From the NCBI RefSeq assembly GCF_002282895.1, contig NZ_NRRB01000010.1, forward strand, positions 1 through 53,733: 53,733 nucleotides of DNA, written 5' to 3'. Below the pieces are notes generated by a model. It had not been told where the DNA came from. It did no database searches and saw only the letters and a list, made by a program, of their open reading frames with translations. Source of the stretch: Paraferrimonas haliotis. GTDB lineage: Bacteria > Pseudomonadota > Gammaproteobacteria > Enterobacterales > Shewanellaceae. Shown here piece by piece: positions 17,527 to 28,706 of this stretch. A program made the translations under genes and the position numbers. Position 1 is the first letter of the stretch, and every line of letters starts with the position of its first letter.

Positions 17527-18867
17527 TTAGCGACCATAGCGATCTAAATTCGCTTTGTTCACTAGGTTAGCCTTCTTCATGACAGATTCATACTGATGAG
17601 ACATCATATGAGTCTGTACCTGTGCCATAAAGTCCATGAGTACAACTACCATAATCAGTAGGGAAGTACCGCCAAAGTAGAAAGGTACGTTCCAAGTAAC
17701 CAGCATGAACTCTGGAATTAAACAAATAAAGGTAATGTACACCGCACCCGCTAGGGTTAAACGAGTCATCACTTTATCAATGTATCGCGAAGTCTGTTCG
17801 CCTGGACGAATGCCCGGGATGAACGCACCTGATTTCTTCAAGTTATCTGCTGTTTCGCGTGGATTAAATACCAACGCGGTATAGAAGAAACAGAAGAACA
17901 CGATCGCTGCAGCATACAAAACAATGTATAGCGGTTGGCCAGGTGATAACGCTAAAGAGATATCACTCAACCAAGTCATACTTTCATTTTGACCAAACCA
18001 CTGAGCTAGTGTGCTTGGGAACAAAATAATGCTTGATGCAAAAATAGGGGGAATTACACCCGCCATATTTATCTTAAGCGGTAAGTGTGAGCTTTGACCC
18101 GCAAACACCTTACGGCCTTGCTGGCGTTTTGCGTAGTTAACGACGATTCGGCGTTGTCCACGTTCCACAAATACCACGAAATAAGTTACAGCAAATACGA
18201 TTACCGCCATAAGCAGTAATACCAATACGTTCAGGTCGCCTTGACGCGCTTGCTCAGCAGTTTGGCCAATGGCTGGCGGTAAGCCCGCAACAATACCTGC
18301 AAAAATCAGGATTGAAATACCATTACCAATACCACGCTCAGTAATTTGCTCACCCAACCACATTAAGAACATGGTACCGGTAACCAAACTGACCACTGCT
18401 ACAAATAGGAAACCAAAGCCTGGATTAACCACAAGCCCCGGAACCAAATTAGGCAAACCGGTAGCGATACCGATTGACTGCATTGTAGCGAGCACTAATG
18501 TCATATACCGAGTGTACTGACTGATTTTCTTACGACCAGCTTCCCCATCCTTCTTGAGTTCCATGAAGTGAGGATGAACGACCGTCATTAACTGCATGAT
18601 AATCGATGCCGAAATGTACGGCATGATACCAAGCGCTAAGATGGACGCTCGCTCTAAGGCACCACCAGAAAACATGTTAAACATGTTCAAGATGGTACCT
18701 TGTTGCTGGTTAAAGACCTCAGCCAATACAGCAGCGTCAACACCAGGAATTGGTACAAACGATCCCGCTCTAAATACGATGATCGCACCAAGCACGAACA
18801 GTAGACGGGTCTTTAACTCGGAAAGTCCGCCTTTCGCGTTGTTTCTTTCAGTTCCTGGTTTTGCCAT
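17527..18867 (-). CDS. secY: Preprotein translocase channel subunit SecY
   Basis: SecY forms the protein-conducting channel with SecE (45959) and SecG. The protein has about ten membrane helices, with the conserved start [18 protein letters not shown], the plug-region residues [31 protein letters not shown], and the loop [23 protein letters not shown]. The frame is open to 18921, but I start at ATG 18867 (446 residues). The longer form would overlap rplO and the family begins MAKxxG. It follows rplO by 7 bp. Confidence 0.96.
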   Translation of the reverse strand: MAKPGTERNNAKGGLSELKTRLLFVLGAIIVFRAGSFVPIPGVDAAVLAEVFNQQQGTILNMFNMFSGGALERASILALGIMPYISASIIMQLMTVVHPHFMELKKDGEAGRKKISQYTRYMTLVLATMQSIGIATGLPNLVPGLVVNPGFGFLFVAVVSLVTGTMFLMWLGEQITERGIGNGISILIFAGIVAGLPPAIGQTAEQARQGDLNVLVLLLMAVIVFAVTYFVVFVERGQRRIVVNYAKRQQGRKVFAGQSSHLPLKINMAGVIPPIFASSIILFPSTLAQWFGQNESMTWLSDISLALSPGQPLYIVLYAAAIVFFCFFYTALVFNPRETADNLKKSGAFIPGIRPGEQTSRYIDKVMTRLTLAGAVYITFICLIPEFMLVTWNVPFYFGGTSLLIMVVVLMDFMAQVQTHMMSHQYESVMKKANLVNKANLDRYGR

Positions 18868-18874
18868 CGACGTC

Positions 18875-19309
18875 TTATTCCTCGATCTTTCCGCCGGCAG
18901 CTTCGATTGCTGCACGTGCACCTTTGGTTGCTCTTAGACCTTTTACAGTCACTGGGCGCTCAATGGTACCTGAAAGTACGATTTTCGCAAACTGAATGTT
19001 ACGAGAAATAACGTTCGCATCTTTTAAGCTGTTCAAATCGACGACATCACCGTTTACTTTGGCTAGTTCGCTTAAACGAACTTCAGAGCTTACAAGTGAC
19101 TTACGTGAAGTAAAGCCAAACTTAGGTAAGCGCTGTTTCAAAGGCATTTGACCACCTTCAAAGCCAACACGCGGCATACCACCAGAACGAGACTTCTGAC
19201 CTTTGTGGCCACGACCACCGGTCTTACCAAGACCAGAACCGATACCACGACCTACACGCTTAGCGGTAGACTTAGAGCCTTCTGCTGGAGATAGATTGTT
19301 TAAACGCAT
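18875..19309 (-). CDS. rplO: 50S ribosomal protein L15
   Basis: L15 is a late-assembly large-subunit protein. The 144 residues carry the glycine/arginine-rich N-terminal extension ([24 protein letters not shown]) that penetrates 23S rRNA, then a globular C domain. The length equals E. coli. It overlaps no neighbour and starts 1 bp after rpmD. Confidence 0.98.
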   Translation of the reverse strand: MRLNNLSPAEGSKSTAKRVGRGIGSGLGKTGGRGHKGQKSRSGGMPRVGFEGGQMPLKQRLPKFGFTSRKSLVSSEVRLSELAKVNGDVVDLNSLKDANVISRNIQFAKIVLSGTIERPVTVKGLRATKGARAAIEAAGGKIEE

Positions 19310-19310
19310 C

Positions 19311-19493
19311 TTATTCCTCCACCGATACCATGTAGTAAACTTTGTTAACCATACCGCGAACAGAAGGAGTATCTTCTAATTCAACAGTGTGGCCGATTTT
19401 ACGTAGACCCAAACCAGTTAGCGTTGCACGGTGCTTAGGTAAGCGCCCGATTGAGCTTTTGGTTTGAGTTACTTTAATAGTCTTCTTAGCCAT
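19311..19493 (-). CDS. rpmD: 50S ribosomal protein L30
   Basis: The 60-residue L30 of bacterial type shows [33 protein letters not shown]. It sits between rpsE and rplO as in the E. coli spc operon, 6 bp after rpsE. Confidence 0.98.
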   Translation of the reverse strand: MAKKTIKVTQTKSSIGRLPKHRATLTGLGLRKIGHTVELEDTPSVRGMVNKVYYMVSVEE

Positions 19494-19499
19494 GGTGTA

Positions 19500-20000
19500 T
19501 TACCCCTGAATGTCTTCAACACTCAATCCACGCTTAGCAGCGACTTGAGCAGGTGACTTCATGTGCACCAGCGCGTCGATTGTTGCGCGAACGATGTTGA
19601 TAGGGTTAGTCGAACCGTAAGCTTTAGACAGTACGTTATGTACGCCTACAACTTCTAGTACGGCACGCATTGCACCACCGGCAATAATACCGGTACCTTC
19701 AGATGCTGGCTGCATATATACGCGAGAACCAGAGTGACGACCTTTAACAGGGTGGAACAAAGTTCCTTCGTTCAACTCGATGGTGCTCATGTTACGGCGC
19801 GCTTTTTCCATAGCTTTTTGAATCGCTGCTGGAACTTCGCGTGCTTTGCCATAACCAAAGCCAACTTTACCGTTTCCGTCGCCCACTACAGTTAATGCAG
19901 TAAAGCTAAAGATACGGCCACCTTTAACTACTTTCGATACACGGTTAACTGCAATCAATTTCTCTTGCAGGTCACCGCCTTTCGCTTCGATGTTTGCCAT
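19500..20000 (-). CDS. rpsE: 30S ribosomal protein S5
   Basis: S5 lines the mRNA entry path and affects decoding accuracy. The 166 residues include the double-stranded RNA-binding-type domain ([39 protein letters not shown]) and the second domain with [27 protein letters not shown]. The spectinomycin-site loop VKGGR is wild-type. Confidence 0.98.
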   Translation of the reverse strand: MANIEAKGGDLQEKLIAVNRVSKVVKGGRIFSFTALTVVGDGNGKVGFGYGKAREVPAAIQKAMEKARRNMSTIELNEGTLFHPVKGRHSGSRVYMQPASEGTGIIAGGAMRAVLEVVGVHNVLSKAYGSTNPINIVRATIDALVHMKSPAQVAAKRGLSVEDIQG

Positions 20001-20015
20001 TCTTGACTCCCAACC

Positions 20016-20366
20016 TTAGAACTGGAGGCCAGCTTCACGAGCGGCGTCAGCTAGTGCCTGTACGCGGCCGTGATACTTAAAGCCTGAACGATCGAAAGCG
20101 ACAGATGATACGCCTTTCTCGATCGCACGCTCTGCGATAGTTTTACCAACCACTTTGGCCGCGTCTACGTTGCCAGTACCTTTTAGCTCGGCTGCAACTG
20201 CTTTTTCAACAGTTGAAGCACTTGCTAGTACTTGAGCTTCAGGGCTGATTACCTGAGCGTAGATGTGGCGCGGAGTGCGGTGAATAACCAGACGGTTAAC
20301 GCCCAGCTCTTTGATCTTCGCACGTGCGCGAGTAGCGCGACGCAAACGAGATGATTTCTTATCCAT
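20016..20366 (-). CDS. rplR: 50S ribosomal protein L18
   Basis: L18 binds 5S rRNA in the central protuberance together with L5. The 116 residues start [22 protein letters not shown] and end [21 protein letters not shown]. It lies between rplF and rpsE. Confidence 0.98.
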   Translation of the reverse strand: MDKKSSRLRRATRARAKIKELGVNRLVIHRTPRHIYAQVISPEAQVLASASTVEKAVAAELKGTGNVDAAKVVGKTIAERAIEKGVSSVAFDRSGFKYHGRVQALADAAREAGLQF

Positions 20367-20376
20367 ATCGCGTTAC

Positions 20377-20907
20377 CTACTTCTTCTTGGCTTCTTTACG
20401 ACGAACATTTTCGTCAGCATAACGAACACCTTTACCTTTGTAAGGTTCTGGAGCACGGTATGCGCGAATTTCTGCAGCTACCTGGCCTACAACTTCTTTG
20501 TCAGCACCTTTGATGACAAGTTCAGTTTGGCTTGGAGCTTCAGCTGTTACGCCTTCAGGAAGAGCGTGTTCTACAGGGTGAGAAAAACCTAGGGTTAGGC
20601 TAATGCTTTTGCCTTTAACGGCAGCACGGTAACCTACACCGATAAGTTGTAGTTTCTTCTCAAAACCTTCAGAAACGCCTTTTACCATGTTGTTAATTAA
20701 TGCGCGAGCTGTACCTGCTTGTGCCCAACCGTTTGCGAAACCTTCGCGAGGAGCGAAAGTAACTTGGTTGTCAGCTACAGAGATTTCAACTGCACTGTTA
20801 AAAACGCGGGTCAGTGAAGATTTACCTTTTACAGTAACTTCTTGACCGTTAACCGCTACCTCTACGCCTGCTGGGATAGAGACTGGTGCTTTAGCTACAC
20901 GAGACAT
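20377..20907 (-). CDS. rplF: 50S ribosomal protein L6
   Basis: L6 sits near the factor-binding site. The 176 residues show the two repeated L6 domains (about 1-80 and 82-176) and the conserved tail [23 protein letters not shown]. The gene is 10 bp downstream of rpsH. Confidence 0.98.
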   Translation of the reverse strand: MSRVAKAPVSIPAGVEVAVNGQEVTVKGKSSLTRVFNSAVEISVADNQVTFAPREGFANGWAQAGTARALINNMVKGVSEGFEKKLQLIGVGYRAAVKGKSISLTLGFSHPVEHALPEGVTAEAPSQTELVIKGADKEVVGQVAAEIRAYRAPEPYKGKGVRYADENVRRKEAKKK

Positions 20908-20917
20908 CTTTCCTTCC

Positions 20918-21310
20918 TTACGCTACGTAGCAGACAACTTCGCCGCCCAAGCCAGCTTTACGGGCTGCTCGGTCAGTCATCACGCCTTTAGAAGTAGAAA
21001 CGATTGCAACACCCAGGCCGCCCATCACTTTTGGTAGTTCGTCTTTACCTTTGTAAATACGAAGACCAGGACGGCTTACGCGCTGGATAGTTTCAACCAC
21101 TGGTTTGCCTTGGAAATACTTTAGTTCAATTTCCAGTTCAGGCTTGGCTTCGCTGGTTACTGCAAAGTCAGAAATGTAACCTTCTTCTTTAAGAACCTGT
21201 GCTACAGATACTTTCATCTTAGCAGAAGGCATGGTTACAGATACTTTGCTAGCAGCTTGGCCGTTACGAATACGCGTTAGCATATCCGCAATAGGATCTT
21301 GCATGCTCAT
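20918..21310 (-). CDS. rpsH: 30S ribosomal protein S8
   Basis: S8 binds the central domain of 16S rRNA and in E. coli represses the spc operon by binding the mRNA near the rplE start. The 130 residues start [20 protein letters not shown] and end [22 protein letters not shown]. Both are diagnostic. Confidence 0.98.
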   Translation of the reverse strand: MSMQDPIADMLTRIRNGQAASKVSVTMPSAKMKVSVAQVLKEEGYISDFAVTSEAKPELEIELKYFQGKPVVETIQRVSRPGLRIYKGKDELPKVMGGLGVAIVSTSKGVMTDRAARKAGLGGEVVCYVA

Positions 21311-21336
21311 AATTGGCTTACTCCCGTGACAAGTGC

Positions 21337-21642
21337 TTACCAGCTGGCCTTTTTAAGACCAGGAACTTCACCACGCATGGCAGCTTCACGTAACTTAATG
21401 CGGCTTAAGCCGAATTTACGTAAGAAACCATGTGGGCGGCCAGTTTGATTACAACGGTTACGCTGACGCGAACGGCTGGAATCACGAGGCAGAGTTTGCA
21501 GCTTAAGGACTGCATCCCAACGCTCTTCTTCAGAAGTGGCTGGATTTGCGATCAGTGCCTTAAGAGCCTGGCGCTTTTCAGCGTACTTGGCTACGAGTTT
21601 TGCACGTTTTGCTTCACGTGCTTTCATAGAAGTCTTTGCCAT
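21337..21642 (-). CDS. rpsN: 30S ribosomal protein S14 (zinc-free long form)
   Basis: The 101 residues are the long S14 form without the CxxC zinc pairs; only one cysteine is present ([19 protein letters not shown]). The C-terminal [21 protein letters not shown] is conserved. It is placed between rplE and rpsH, as in E. coli. Confidence 0.98.
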   Translation of the reverse strand: MAKTSMKAREAKRAKLVAKYAEKRQALKALIANPATSEEERWDAVLKLQTLPRDSSRSRQRNRCNQTGRPHGFLRKFGLSRIKLREAAMRGEVPGLKKASW

Positions 21643-21653
21643 TACCCTAACCC

Positions 21654-22193
21654 TTATTTACGAAATGGGAAGTTAAATGCGTTCAACAGAGCGCGACCTT
21701 CTTCGTCTGATTTCGCAGTAGTAGTGATAGTAATATCCATACCACGAATCTTATCGATTTTATCGTAATCGATTTCAGGGAAGATGATTTGCTCACGCAC
21801 GCCCATGCTGTAGTTACCACGACCGTCGAATGACTTAGGATTCAAGCCACGGAAGTCGCGAATACGCGGGATTGCGATGCTGATTAAACGCTCAAAGAAT
21901 TCCCACATGCGCTCGCCACGCAGGGTTACTTTACAGCCAATTGGGTAGCCATCACGGATTTTGAAACCGGCAACCGACTTACGGGCTACGGTAACAACTG
22001 GTTTTTGGCCTGCGATAGCAGTCATGTCGCCTACGGCGTGTTCCATAACTTTCTTATCTGCAACGGCTTCACCAACACCCATGTTAAGGGTGATTTTTTC
22101 AATCCGAGGGACTTGCATGACACTGTTATAACCAAACTCTTTCATAAGAGCAGCTACTACAGTCTCTTTATAGGTATCATGCAGTTTCGCCAT
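21654..22193 (-). CDS. rplE: 50S ribosomal protein L5
   Basis: L5 binds 5S rRNA and forms the bridge to S13. The 179 residues begin [43 protein letters not shown] and keep the [25 protein letters not shown] region. The length equals E. coli. It is 19 bp downstream of rplX. Confidence 0.98.
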   Translation of the reverse strand: MAKLHDTYKETVVAALMKEFGYNSVMQVPRIEKITLNMGVGEAVADKKVMEHAVGDMTAIAGQKPVVTVARKSVAGFKIRDGYPIGCKVTLRGERMWEFFERLISIAIPRIRDFRGLNPKSFDGRGNYSMGVREQIIFPEIDYDKIDKIRGMDITITTTAKSDEEGRALLNAFNFPFRK

Positions 22194-22212
22194 CGTTTAC
22201 TCCAAATATTAC

Positions 22213-22524
22213 TTAAACGAGTTCACTATTCGATTTAAAGAAACGAACTTTTTTGCCGTCTTCAAATCGGAAACCAACACGATCAGCTTTACCCGTTTGA
22301 GGGTTAAGGATCGCTACGTTTGATGCTTGAATTGGTGCTTCTTTCTCAACGATACCACCTTGAACGCCTAACTGAGGGTTAGGTTTCTGGTGTTTCTTGA
22401 CAAGATTCACGCCTTCAACAATCAATTTACCAGTAGGAAGGACTTGAGTGACTTTACCAGTCTTACCTTTGTCTTTTCCTGCTAGTACTACAACTTCGTC
22501 TTCACGAATGATTTTTGCTGCCAT
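22213..22524 (-). CDS. rplX: 50S ribosomal protein L24
   Basis: L24 initiates 50S assembly. The 103 residues carry the KOW-type element [32 protein letters not shown]. It starts 10 bp after rplN. Confidence 0.98.
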   Translation of the reverse strand: MAAKIIREDEVVVLAGKDKGKTGKVTQVLPTGKLIVEGVNLVKKHQKPNPQLGVQGGIVEKEAPIQASNVAILNPQTGKADRVGFRFEDGKKVRFFKSNSELV

Positions 22525-22534
22525 TATTAGCTCC

Positions 22535-22903
22535 TTACAGTACTTCTGGGGCTAGTGACACAATTTTCATAAATTGCTCAGTACGCAATTCACGAGTCAC
22601 AGGTCCAAAGATACGAGTACCAATCGGCTGCAGGTTAGCGTTCAGTAGAACTGCTGCATTCCGATCGAAGCGAATGACAGAGCCATCTGGACGACGAACG
22701 CCTTTCTTAGTACGGACTACCACCGCGTTGTACACATCACCTTTCTTCACTTTACCGCGAGGAATGGATTCTTTAACAGAAACCTTGATGATGTCGCCGA
22801 TGCCGGCATAACGACGGTGAGAGCCACCCAAGACCTTAATACACTGTACACTGCGAGCGCCGCTGTTATCGGCCACATCCAGAGTAGATTGCATTTGGAT
22901 CAT
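22535..22903 (-). CDS. rplN: 50S ribosomal protein L14
   Basis: The 122-residue L14 starts [33 protein letters not shown] and ends IVSLAPEVL. It is the first gene of the spc operon; the 171-bp gap before it holds the S10-operon terminator and a promoter candidate. Confidence 0.98.
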   Translation of the reverse strand: MIQMQSTLDVADNSGARSVQCIKVLGGSHRRYAGIGDIIKVSVKESIPRGKVKKGDVYNAVVVRTKKGVRRPDGSVIRFDRNAAVLLNANLQPIGTRIFGPVTRELRTEQFMKIVSLAPEVL

Positions 22904-22988
22904 TTTAAGTGCTCCGCTATCGGTTACTACACAAATTACCCGTAATTGGGCTCCGCCTTATAGGCACATCTACCTAAAAGGGCGCAGA

Positions 22989-23018
22989 AGTATAACACCC
23001 AAAAAAGGAAAAGTGTAG
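22989..23018 (-). promoter_or_regulatory. Candidate spc-operon promoter
   Basis: TATACT at 22989-22994 on the minus strand lies about 85 bp upstream of rplN, just after the rpsQ terminator. The -35 position 17 bp upstream reads TACACT, a poor match, so the site is supported mostly by the good -10 and by the location. Confidence 0.45.
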
Positions 23019-23019
23019 A

Positions 23020-23046
23020 TAAAAAATAAACGGCCCCGAAGGGCCG
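23020..23046 (-). terminator. Terminator of the S10 operon (after rpsQ)
   Basis: CGGCCC/GGGCCG (23031-23036 with 23041-23046, TTCG loop on the RNA strand) is followed on the minus strand by TTTATTTTTTA. It separates rpsQ from rplN, the same operon boundary as in E. coli. Confidence 0.85.
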
Positions 23047-23074
23047 CTTCTACTTGTCTTAATTCTGTGACGAA

Positions 23075-23323
23075 TTAAGCCTTTACTACGACGTCAACCA
23101 AGGTCCAAGACTTAGTCTTAGAGATTGGCGCACACTCGCGAATAGTCACGGTGTCACCAACACTGGCTTGGTTTTGTTCGTCATGTACGTGCAGCTTAGT
23201 CGTACGCTTGATGAATTTCCCGTAAATTGGGTGCTTCACCATGCGCTCAACAGCAACAACAAAGGACTTGTCCATTTTGTCGCTAGTGACTCGACCTTGC
23301 AAAGTACGAATTTTATCGCTCAT
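23075..23323 (-). CDS. rpsQ: 30S ribosomal protein S17
   Basis: The 82-residue S17 has the OB-fold sequence [31 protein letters not shown] and [16 protein letters not shown]. It is the last S10-operon gene; its ATG overlaps the rpmC stop by one base. Confidence 0.98.
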   Translation of the reverse strand: MSDKIRTLQGRVTSDKMDKSFVVAVERMVKHPIYGKFIKRTTKLHVHDEQNQASVGDTVTIRECAPISKTKSWTLVDVVVKA

Positions 23324-23514
23324 TACGCACCTGCCTTCTGATTAAGGATGGTCTTAACGCGCGCAATGCTGCGGCGTACTTTCTTCAGCTCGTTAGTCTG
23401 ATTCAGCTGACCAGTGGCATGTTGCATACGCAGGTTGAACTGCTCACGCAACAGGCTCAGAAGTTCAGCGTTCAGTTCTTCAACGCTCTTTTGAGTTAGT
23501 TCGCTAGCTTTCAT
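23323..23514 (-). CDS. rpmC: 50S ribosomal protein L29
   Basis: The 63-residue, two-helix L29 ([31 protein letters not shown]) sits at the tunnel exit. It overlaps both rplP and rpsQ by one base, giving a coupled rplP-rpmC-rpsQ run. Confidence 0.97.
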   Translation of the reverse strand: MKASELTQKSVEELNAELLSLLREQFNLRMQHATGQLNQTNELKKVRRSIARVKTILNQKAGA

Positions 23515-23924
23515 TACATCACCTGCTTAGTAACAAAGGTGGTCTTGATTGGAAGCTTAGCTGCAGCAAGTTCAAACGCTTCACGCGCAAGTTCCGCTGG
23601 AACACCTTCCATTTCGTACAAGACTTTTCCAGGTTGAATCTGGCAAACCCAGTATTCAACGTTACCCTTACCTTTACCCATACGTACTTCAAGCGGCTTG
23701 TTGGTAATTGGCTTGTCTGGGAAGACACGAATCCAAATTTTACCTTGACGCTTAATGTGACGAGTCATGGCACGACGGGCGGCTTCAATTTGACGAGCTG
23801 TGATACGGCCACGGCCTACAGCTTTCAAACCAAATTCGCCAAAGCTAACGTCAGTTCCGTTGGCTAGACCACGGTTGCGGCCTTTGTGCATTTTACGGAA
23901 CTTCATTCGTTTTGGTTGCAGCAT
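23514..23924 (-). CDS. rplP: 50S ribosomal protein L16
   Basis: L16 helps shape the A site. The 136 residues start [21 protein letters not shown] and contain [24 protein letters not shown]; the arginine in that segment (about R81) is hydroxylated in E. coli by the RoxA oxygenase. The length equals E. coli. Confidence 0.98.
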   Translation of the reverse strand: MLQPKRMKFRKMHKGRNRGLANGTDVSFGEFGLKAVGRGRITARQIEAARRAMTRHIKRQGKIWIRVFPDKPITNKPLEVRMGKGKGNVEYWVCQIQPGKVLYEMEGVPAELAREAFELAAAKLPIKTTFVTKQVM

Positions 23925-23935
23925 TACTGGCTCTC

Positions 23936-24622
23936 CTATTTACCGCGAGGCTTACGCTTTTGCGGCTTCGGTTGCTCAGCTTGCTGTAGTGGCAATCCAC
24001 CTAGAACTTCGCCTTTGAAGATCCAAGTTTTAATGCCGATCACACCGTAAGTGGTGTGTGCTTCAGCAGTTGAGTAATCGATATCAGCACGCAGCGTGTG
24101 CAATGGTACACGACCTTCACGATACCATTCGGAACGTGCGATCTCGGCACCACCCAGACGACCACTTACTTCAACTTTGATGCCTTTGGCACCTAAGCGC
24201 ATGGCGTTTTGTACAGCGCGCTTCATAGCACGACGGAACATAACACGACGCTCAAGTTGAGAAGCGATGCTTTCTGCAACCAATTTAGCTTCCAGTTCAG
24301 GCTTACGTACTTCGGCAATGTTAATTTGCGCTGAAGTACCAGTGAACTTAGCAATCTCTTGACGTAGCTTCTCTACGTCTTCACCTTTCTTACCGATAAC
24401 CACGCCTGGACGTGCGGTGTGAATGGTTACTCGAATGCTCTTAGCTGGACGCTCGATAACAATTTTGGAAACGCTTGCGCTTTTTAGTTTCTTGTTAAGA
24501 AACTCGCGAACTTCCCAATCACTTTGCAGGTTATCTGCATAGTCTTTGTCGGCGTACCAGGTAGAGATCCAAGGTTTGGTAATTCCTAAACGGATACCAT
24601 TAGGATGTACTTTTTGACCCAT
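23936..24622 (-). CDS. rpsC: 30S ribosomal protein S3
   Basis: S3 forms part of the mRNA entry channel and its helicase activity. The 228 residues show [14 protein letters not shown], the type II KH domain with the GKKG loop ([16 protein letters not shown]), and the C-terminal domain [26 protein letters not shown]. It is 11 bp upstream of rplP. Confidence 0.98.
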   Translation of the reverse strand: MGQKVHPNGIRLGITKPWISTWYADKDYADNLQSDWEVREFLNKKLKSASVSKIVIERPAKSIRVTIHTARPGVVIGKKGEDVEKLRQEIAKFTGTSAQINIAEVRKPELEAKLVAESIASQLERRVMFRRAMKRAVQNAMRLGAKGIKVEVSGRLGGAEIARSEWYREGRVPLHTLRADIDYSTAEAHTTYGVIGIKTWIFKGEVLGGLPLQQAEQPKPQKRKPRGK

Positions 24623-24631
24623 TGCTCACTC

Positions 24632-24964
24632 CTAGCGATCTGATACAACCACAGTAATGTGGCTGGTACGCTTGATGATACGATCCGCACGACCTTTAGC
24701 ACGTGGCATGATGCGCTTCATAGTAGGGCCTTCGTCAACGAATACCTTAGCTACTTTTAGCTCATCAATGTCAAGACCGTCGTTATGTTCCGCGTTGGCG
24801 ATAGCAGCGTCCAGAACCTTTTTGATAAGCGCAGCGGCTTTCTTAGGGCTGAATGCTAATACTTCCAAAGCTGTTTCAACAGGTAGACCACGGATTTGAT
24901 CGGCTACTAGACGCGCCTTTTGAGGCGACGTGCGAGCAAAGCGGTGTTTAGATAAAACTTCCAT
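24632..24964 (-). CDS. rplV: 50S ribosomal protein L22
   Basis: L22 lines the exit tunnel. Two ATGs are adjacent (24967 and 24964). I chose the second because it gives better spacing to AGGAG (6 bases rather than 3) and 110 residues, as in E. coli. The beta-hairpin ([27 protein letters not shown]) is intact, with no macrolide-resistance-type deletion. Confidence 0.96.
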   Translation of the reverse strand: MEVLSKHRFARTSPQKARLVADQIRGLPVETALEVLAFSPKKAAALIKKVLDAAIANAEHNDGLDIDELKVAKVFVDEGPTMKRIMPRAKGRADRIIKRTSHITVVVSDR

Positions 24965-24976
24965 CATATGCTCCTA

Positions 24977-25255
24977 TTAACGCTTCTTCGCTTTCTTATC
25001 AGCAGCGTGGCCGCGATAAGTACGAGTTGGCGCAAATTCGCCTAGTTTATGACCAATCATTTCGTCTGACACGAATACAGGCACGTGTTGACGACCATTA
25101 TGGACAGCGATGGTCAATCCAATCATATCTGGAATGATCATGGAACGACGAGACCAAGTCTTAATAGGCTTCTTCTCGTTGTTCTCCACCGCTTTCTCTA
25201 CCTTCTTCAACAAGTGTAGGTCAATGAATGGACCTTTCTTGAGAGAACGTGGCAT
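24977..25255 (-). CDS. rpsS: 30S ribosomal protein S19
   Basis: The 92-residue S19 starts [19 protein letters not shown] and contains [43 protein letters not shown]. It is a head protein partnered with S13. It lies between rplB and rplV. Confidence 0.98.
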   Translation of the reverse strand: MPRSLKKGPFIDLHLLKKVEKAVENNEKKPIKTWSRRSMIIPDMIGLTIAVHNGRQHVPVFVSDEMIGHKLGEFAPTRTYRGHAADKKAKKR

Positions 25256-25266
25256 GGTGAATCCTC

Positions 25267-26094
25267 TTATTTCTTGTTACGACGGCGTACGATGTACTTG
25301 TCGGTACGTTTGTTCTTACGAGTTTTGTAACCTTTAGTAGGCATACCCCATGGAGACACAGGGTGACGACCACCAGAAGTACGTCCCTCACCACCACCGT
25401 GTGGGTGATCAACCGGGTTCATGGCAACACCACGAACAGTCGGACGAACACCGCGCCAGCGGCTTGCACCTGCTTTACCAAGTTGGCGTAGCATGTGCTC
25501 AGAGTTACCTACTTCACCGATAGTCGCACGACACTCGGAAAGAACTTTTCGCATTTCACCAGAACGTAGACGCAAGGTGACATAAGCACCATCGCGAGCA
25601 ACAATCTGAATGTATGCACCAGCAGAACGAGCCATTTGGCCGCCTTTACCAGGCTTAAGTTCTACGTTATGAACAACAGAGCCCACAGGGATGTTGCGCA
25701 TTGGTAGGGCGTTACCTACCTTGATTTCAGCGTCAGCGCCGCTACGGATTGGGTCGCCAGCCTTGATTCCCTTAGGAGCCAAGATGTAACGACGTTCACC
25801 GTCTGCGTAAAGTACCAAAGCAATGTTTGCTGAACGGTTTGGATCATATTCCAAACGCTCAACCTTTGCTGGGATACCATCTTTGTTACGCTTGAAGTCG
25901 ATGATACGGTAGTGCTGTTTGTGACCACCGCCGATGTGGCGAGTGGTGATACGGCCAGCATTGTTACGACCACCAGACTTTGATTTCTTGTCTAGAAGCG
26001 CTGCAAAAGGCTTACCTTTATGAAGGTCGGCATTAACCACTTTAACTACGTGGCGACGACCCGGAGAGGTAGGCTTACATTTAACGATTGCCAT
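25267..26094 (-). CDS. rplB: 50S ribosomal protein L2
   Basis: L2 supports subunit association and the peptidyl transferase centre. The 275 residues include [19 protein letters not shown], with the conserved histidine of the HPHGGGEG loop implicated in peptidyl-transferase function, and a basic tail. The length is close to E. coli (273). Confidence 0.98.
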   Translation of the reverse strand: MAIVKCKPTSPGRRHVVKVVNADLHKGKPFAALLDKKSKSGGRNNAGRITTRHIGGGHKQHYRIIDFKRNKDGIPAKVERLEYDPNRSANIALVLYADGERRYILAPKGIKAGDPIRSGADAEIKVGNALPMRNIPVGSVVHNVELKPGKGGQMARSAGAYIQIVARDGAYVTLRLRSGEMRKVLSECRATIGEVGNSEHMLRQLGKAGASRWRGVRPTVRGVAMNPVDHPHGGGEGRTSGGRHPVSPWGMPTKGYKTRKNKRTDKYIVRRRNKK

Positions 26095-26112
26095 GTTTCA
26101 AACTCCTTCGGA

Positions 26113-26415
26113 TTACTCAGCGCCGCCAACGAAGTCTAGGTCTTGGCCTTCAGCCAAAGTTACATAGGCTTTTTTCCAGTCGATGCGACGACCGAAACGA
26201 GCGCCGTGACGCTTGGTTTTGCCTTTAGTAACCAAGGTGCGAACACCTTTAACTTCTACTTCGAACAGTTTTTCAACAGCTGCTTTAATTTCAGACTTAG
26301 TAGCGTCTTTAGCAACTTTGAAAACTACGGTGTTTTCTTGCTCTGCAACAACAGTACTCTTTTCAGAGATGTGTGGAGCTAGAATTACTTTTAGTAAACG
26401 CTCTTCGCGGATCAT
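26113..26415 (-). CDS. rplW: 50S ribosomal protein L23
   Basis: L23 is the exit-site docking point for trigger factor and SRP. The 100 residues start [23 protein letters not shown]; the surface loop needed by trigger factor lies near residue 18. Its ATG overlaps the rplD stop by 4 bases. Confidence 0.98.
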   Translation of the reverse strand: MIREERLLKVILAPHISEKSTVVAEQENTVVFKVAKDATKSEIKAAVEKLFEVEVKGVRTLVTKGKTKRHGARFGRRIDWKKAYVTLAEGQDLDFVGGAE

Positions 26416-27017
26416 GCCAACATCTCCTCAATCTGCTTAATAGCGTCAGCAGTAATCAATACTTTGTCGAACGCGATTAGACTTACTGGGTCAATACCCG
26501 CTACGTCACGTACGTCAACTTTGTAAAGGTTACGTGCAGCCAAGAACAGATTCTCGTCTACTTCAGGAGTCACGATCAGAACGTCGTTCAGATCCAGCTC
26601 TTTAAGTTTTGCAGCCAGTTCCTTAGTTTTAGGAGCTTCTACTGCGAACTTCTCAACGACAATCAGACGCTCTTGACGTACCAGCTCAGAAAGGATGCTT
26701 TTAATCGCACCGCGGTACATCTTTTTGTTCACTTTTTGACTGTGATCTTGTGGCTTAGCCGCAAAAGATACACCGCCACCGCGCCAAATTGGGCTACGGA
26801 TAGTACCAGCACGTGCACGGCCAGTACCTTTTTGACGCCAAGGCTTCTTACCACCACCAGAAACTTCAGAACGAGTTTTCTGAGCGCGAGTTCCTTGACG
26901 AGCATTTGCTGCAAATGCAACAACTACTTGATGAACCAGAGCTTCGTTAAAATCGCGACCGAAGGTAGTTTCGGAAACTTCAAGAGCGCTTTGAGCGTCT
27001 TTCAATACCAATTCCAT
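26412..27017 (-). CDS. rplD: 50S ribosomal protein L4
   Basis: L4 lines the tunnel constriction and in E. coli also represses the S10 operon at its leader. The 201 residues carry the tunnel loop (about 40-95: [20 protein letters not shown] then [12 protein letters not shown]). The length equals E. coli. Confidence 0.98.
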   Translation of the reverse strand: MELVLKDAQSALEVSETTFGRDFNEALVHQVVVAFAANARQGTRAQKTRSEVSGGGKKPWRQKGTGRARAGTIRSPIWRGGGVSFAAKPQDHSQKVNKKMYRGAIKSILSELVRQERLIVVEKFAVEAPKTKELAAKLKELDLNDVLIVTPEVDENLFLAARNLYKVDVRDVAGIDPVSLIAFDKVLITADAIKQIEEMLA

Positions 27018-27030
27018 TACTATCTCCTAA

Positions 27031-27669
27031 TTACGCTTTAACAGCAGGCTTGATAATCAGGTTGCCACCGGTGGCTCCTGGTACCGCGCCTTTGATTAAT
27101 AGCAAGTTACGTTCAGCGTCAACACGTACTAGGTCCAAAGATTGAACTGTTACGCGCTCGTCGCCCATGTGACCAGCCATTTTCTTACCCTTGAACACAC
27201 GGCCTGGAGTTTGGTTTTGACCAATAGAACCAGGAGCACGGTGTGCCAACGAGTTACCGTGAGTAGCGTCTTGAGTGCGGAAGTTCCAACGCTTAACAGC
27301 GCCTTGGAAACCCTTACCTTTAGAACGACCGGTAACGTCAACCTTTGCAACATCTGCAAAGATATCTACTTTAATTTCTGCACCAACTTCGATGCCTTCG
27401 CCTTCACCTTCACCTAGACGGAATTCCCACAAACCACGACCGGCTTCAACGCCCGCCTTGGCAAAGTGACCCGCTTCAGCTTTGTTCACGCGATTAGCTT
27501 TTTTGGTGCCAGTAGTTACTTGAAGAGCGCGGTAACCATCGGTTTCCAAATCACGGATTTGGGTAACCTTGTTAGCTTCTACTTCAACTACTGTGACTGG
27601 GATAGAAACGCCTTCTTCTGTGAAGATGCGAGTCATACCCACTTTACGACCAATAAGACCGATAGCCAT
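27031..27669 (-). CDS. rplC: 50S ribosomal protein L3
   Basis: L3 reaches the peptidyl transferase centre. The 212 residues include [20 protein letters not shown]; the glutamine after GQN is the one methylated by PrmB in E. coli. It is the second gene of the S10 operon, 31 bp after rpsJ. Confidence 0.98.
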   Translation of the reverse strand: MAIGLIGRKVGMTRIFTEEGVSIPVTVVEVEANKVTQIRDLETDGYRALQVTTGTKKANRVNKAEAGHFAKAGVEAGRGLWEFRLGEGEGEGIEVGAEIKVDIFADVAKVDVTGRSKGKGFQGAVKRWNFRTQDATHGNSLAHRAPGSIGQNQTPGRVFKGKKMAGHMGDERVTVQSLDLVRVDAERNLLLIKGAVPGATGGNLIIKPAVKA

Positions 27670-27700
27670 CTCTCAAACCTCTTTCGATTTAGATCTCTGC

Positions 27701-28199
<499 letters not shown>

Positions 28200-28227
28200 A
28201 TTATACACTTTGATGGGGCTAACGCAA
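28200..28227 (-). promoter_or_regulatory. S10 operon promoter
   Basis: TTGCGT (28222-28227), a 16-bp spacer and a perfect TATAAT (28200-28205) on the minus strand lie about 190 bp upstream of rpsJ. The promoter sits right at the stop end of the upstream accessory gene, so the S10 operon has its own start independent of the str operon. Confidence 0.8.
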
Positions 28228-28267
28228 CCCCGATATCAAATTAAATGTATGCTTCATTGCGTTAACG

Positions 28268-28693
28268 CTAAGTTTGTGGAGTTTGGTCTGCGTGCCAACG
28301 CTGGGTTAGCAAAAAGTAACTTACTGGGAATATAACGAGGCTAGAGAGCGTGACTAGGAAAATGTTTAAGTCTAACTGGTGAGGTGTTAGCAGCGCTATT
28401 GCGATTACACGCAATGCGGCAACTAGCGTAATAATATAAACATCGAAAAGCCGAGCTTTGATCAGTTTCAAAAGGAGCGAAACAAGCACGGAAGCCAAAG
28501 TAAAAGAAGTTATATATATTGCTAAATTTAGATAGTTTGGCTCCAAACCAGCACTTAACATGGCCGAACCCGGTTTATGAGGAGCAACAGATAGGATAAT
28601 AAGCTCCTCAATTTCGAAAAGACACCAGTGCAGTGCAAGACTACCTCCAACCCAGATTGACAAGTTTCGTAATAGTATATTGACGCTTATCAT
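28268..28693 (-). CDS. Four-helix membrane protein of unknown function, weakly PsiE-like
   Basis: The 141 residues form four hydrophobic segments (about 8-30, 52-78, 82-103 and 108-128). The charge pattern and the third/fourth helix region (VAALRVIAIALLTPHQLDLNIFLV) recall the phosphate-starvation protein PsiE, but the match by eye is weak and I do not assign that name. The gene follows the repeat-bearing secreted-protein gene by 13 bp with AAGGGG as ribosome site, so the pair is likely one transcript. Both genes are inserted between tufA and the S10 promoter. Confidence 0.6.
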   Translation of the reverse strand: MISVNILLRNLSIWVGGSLALHWCLFEIEELIILSVAPHKPGSAMLSAGLEPNYLNLAIYITSFTLASVLVSLLLKLIKARLFDVYIITLVAALRVIAIALLTPHQLDLNIFLVTLSSLVIFPVSYFLLTQRWHADQTPQT

Positions 28694-28706
28694 GGTCGAT
28701 CCCCTT

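Noticed and set aside
18868..18921. Longer SecY with 18 extra N-terminal residues
   Set aside because: It would overlap the rplO coding end, and the family start MAKxxG lies at 18867.
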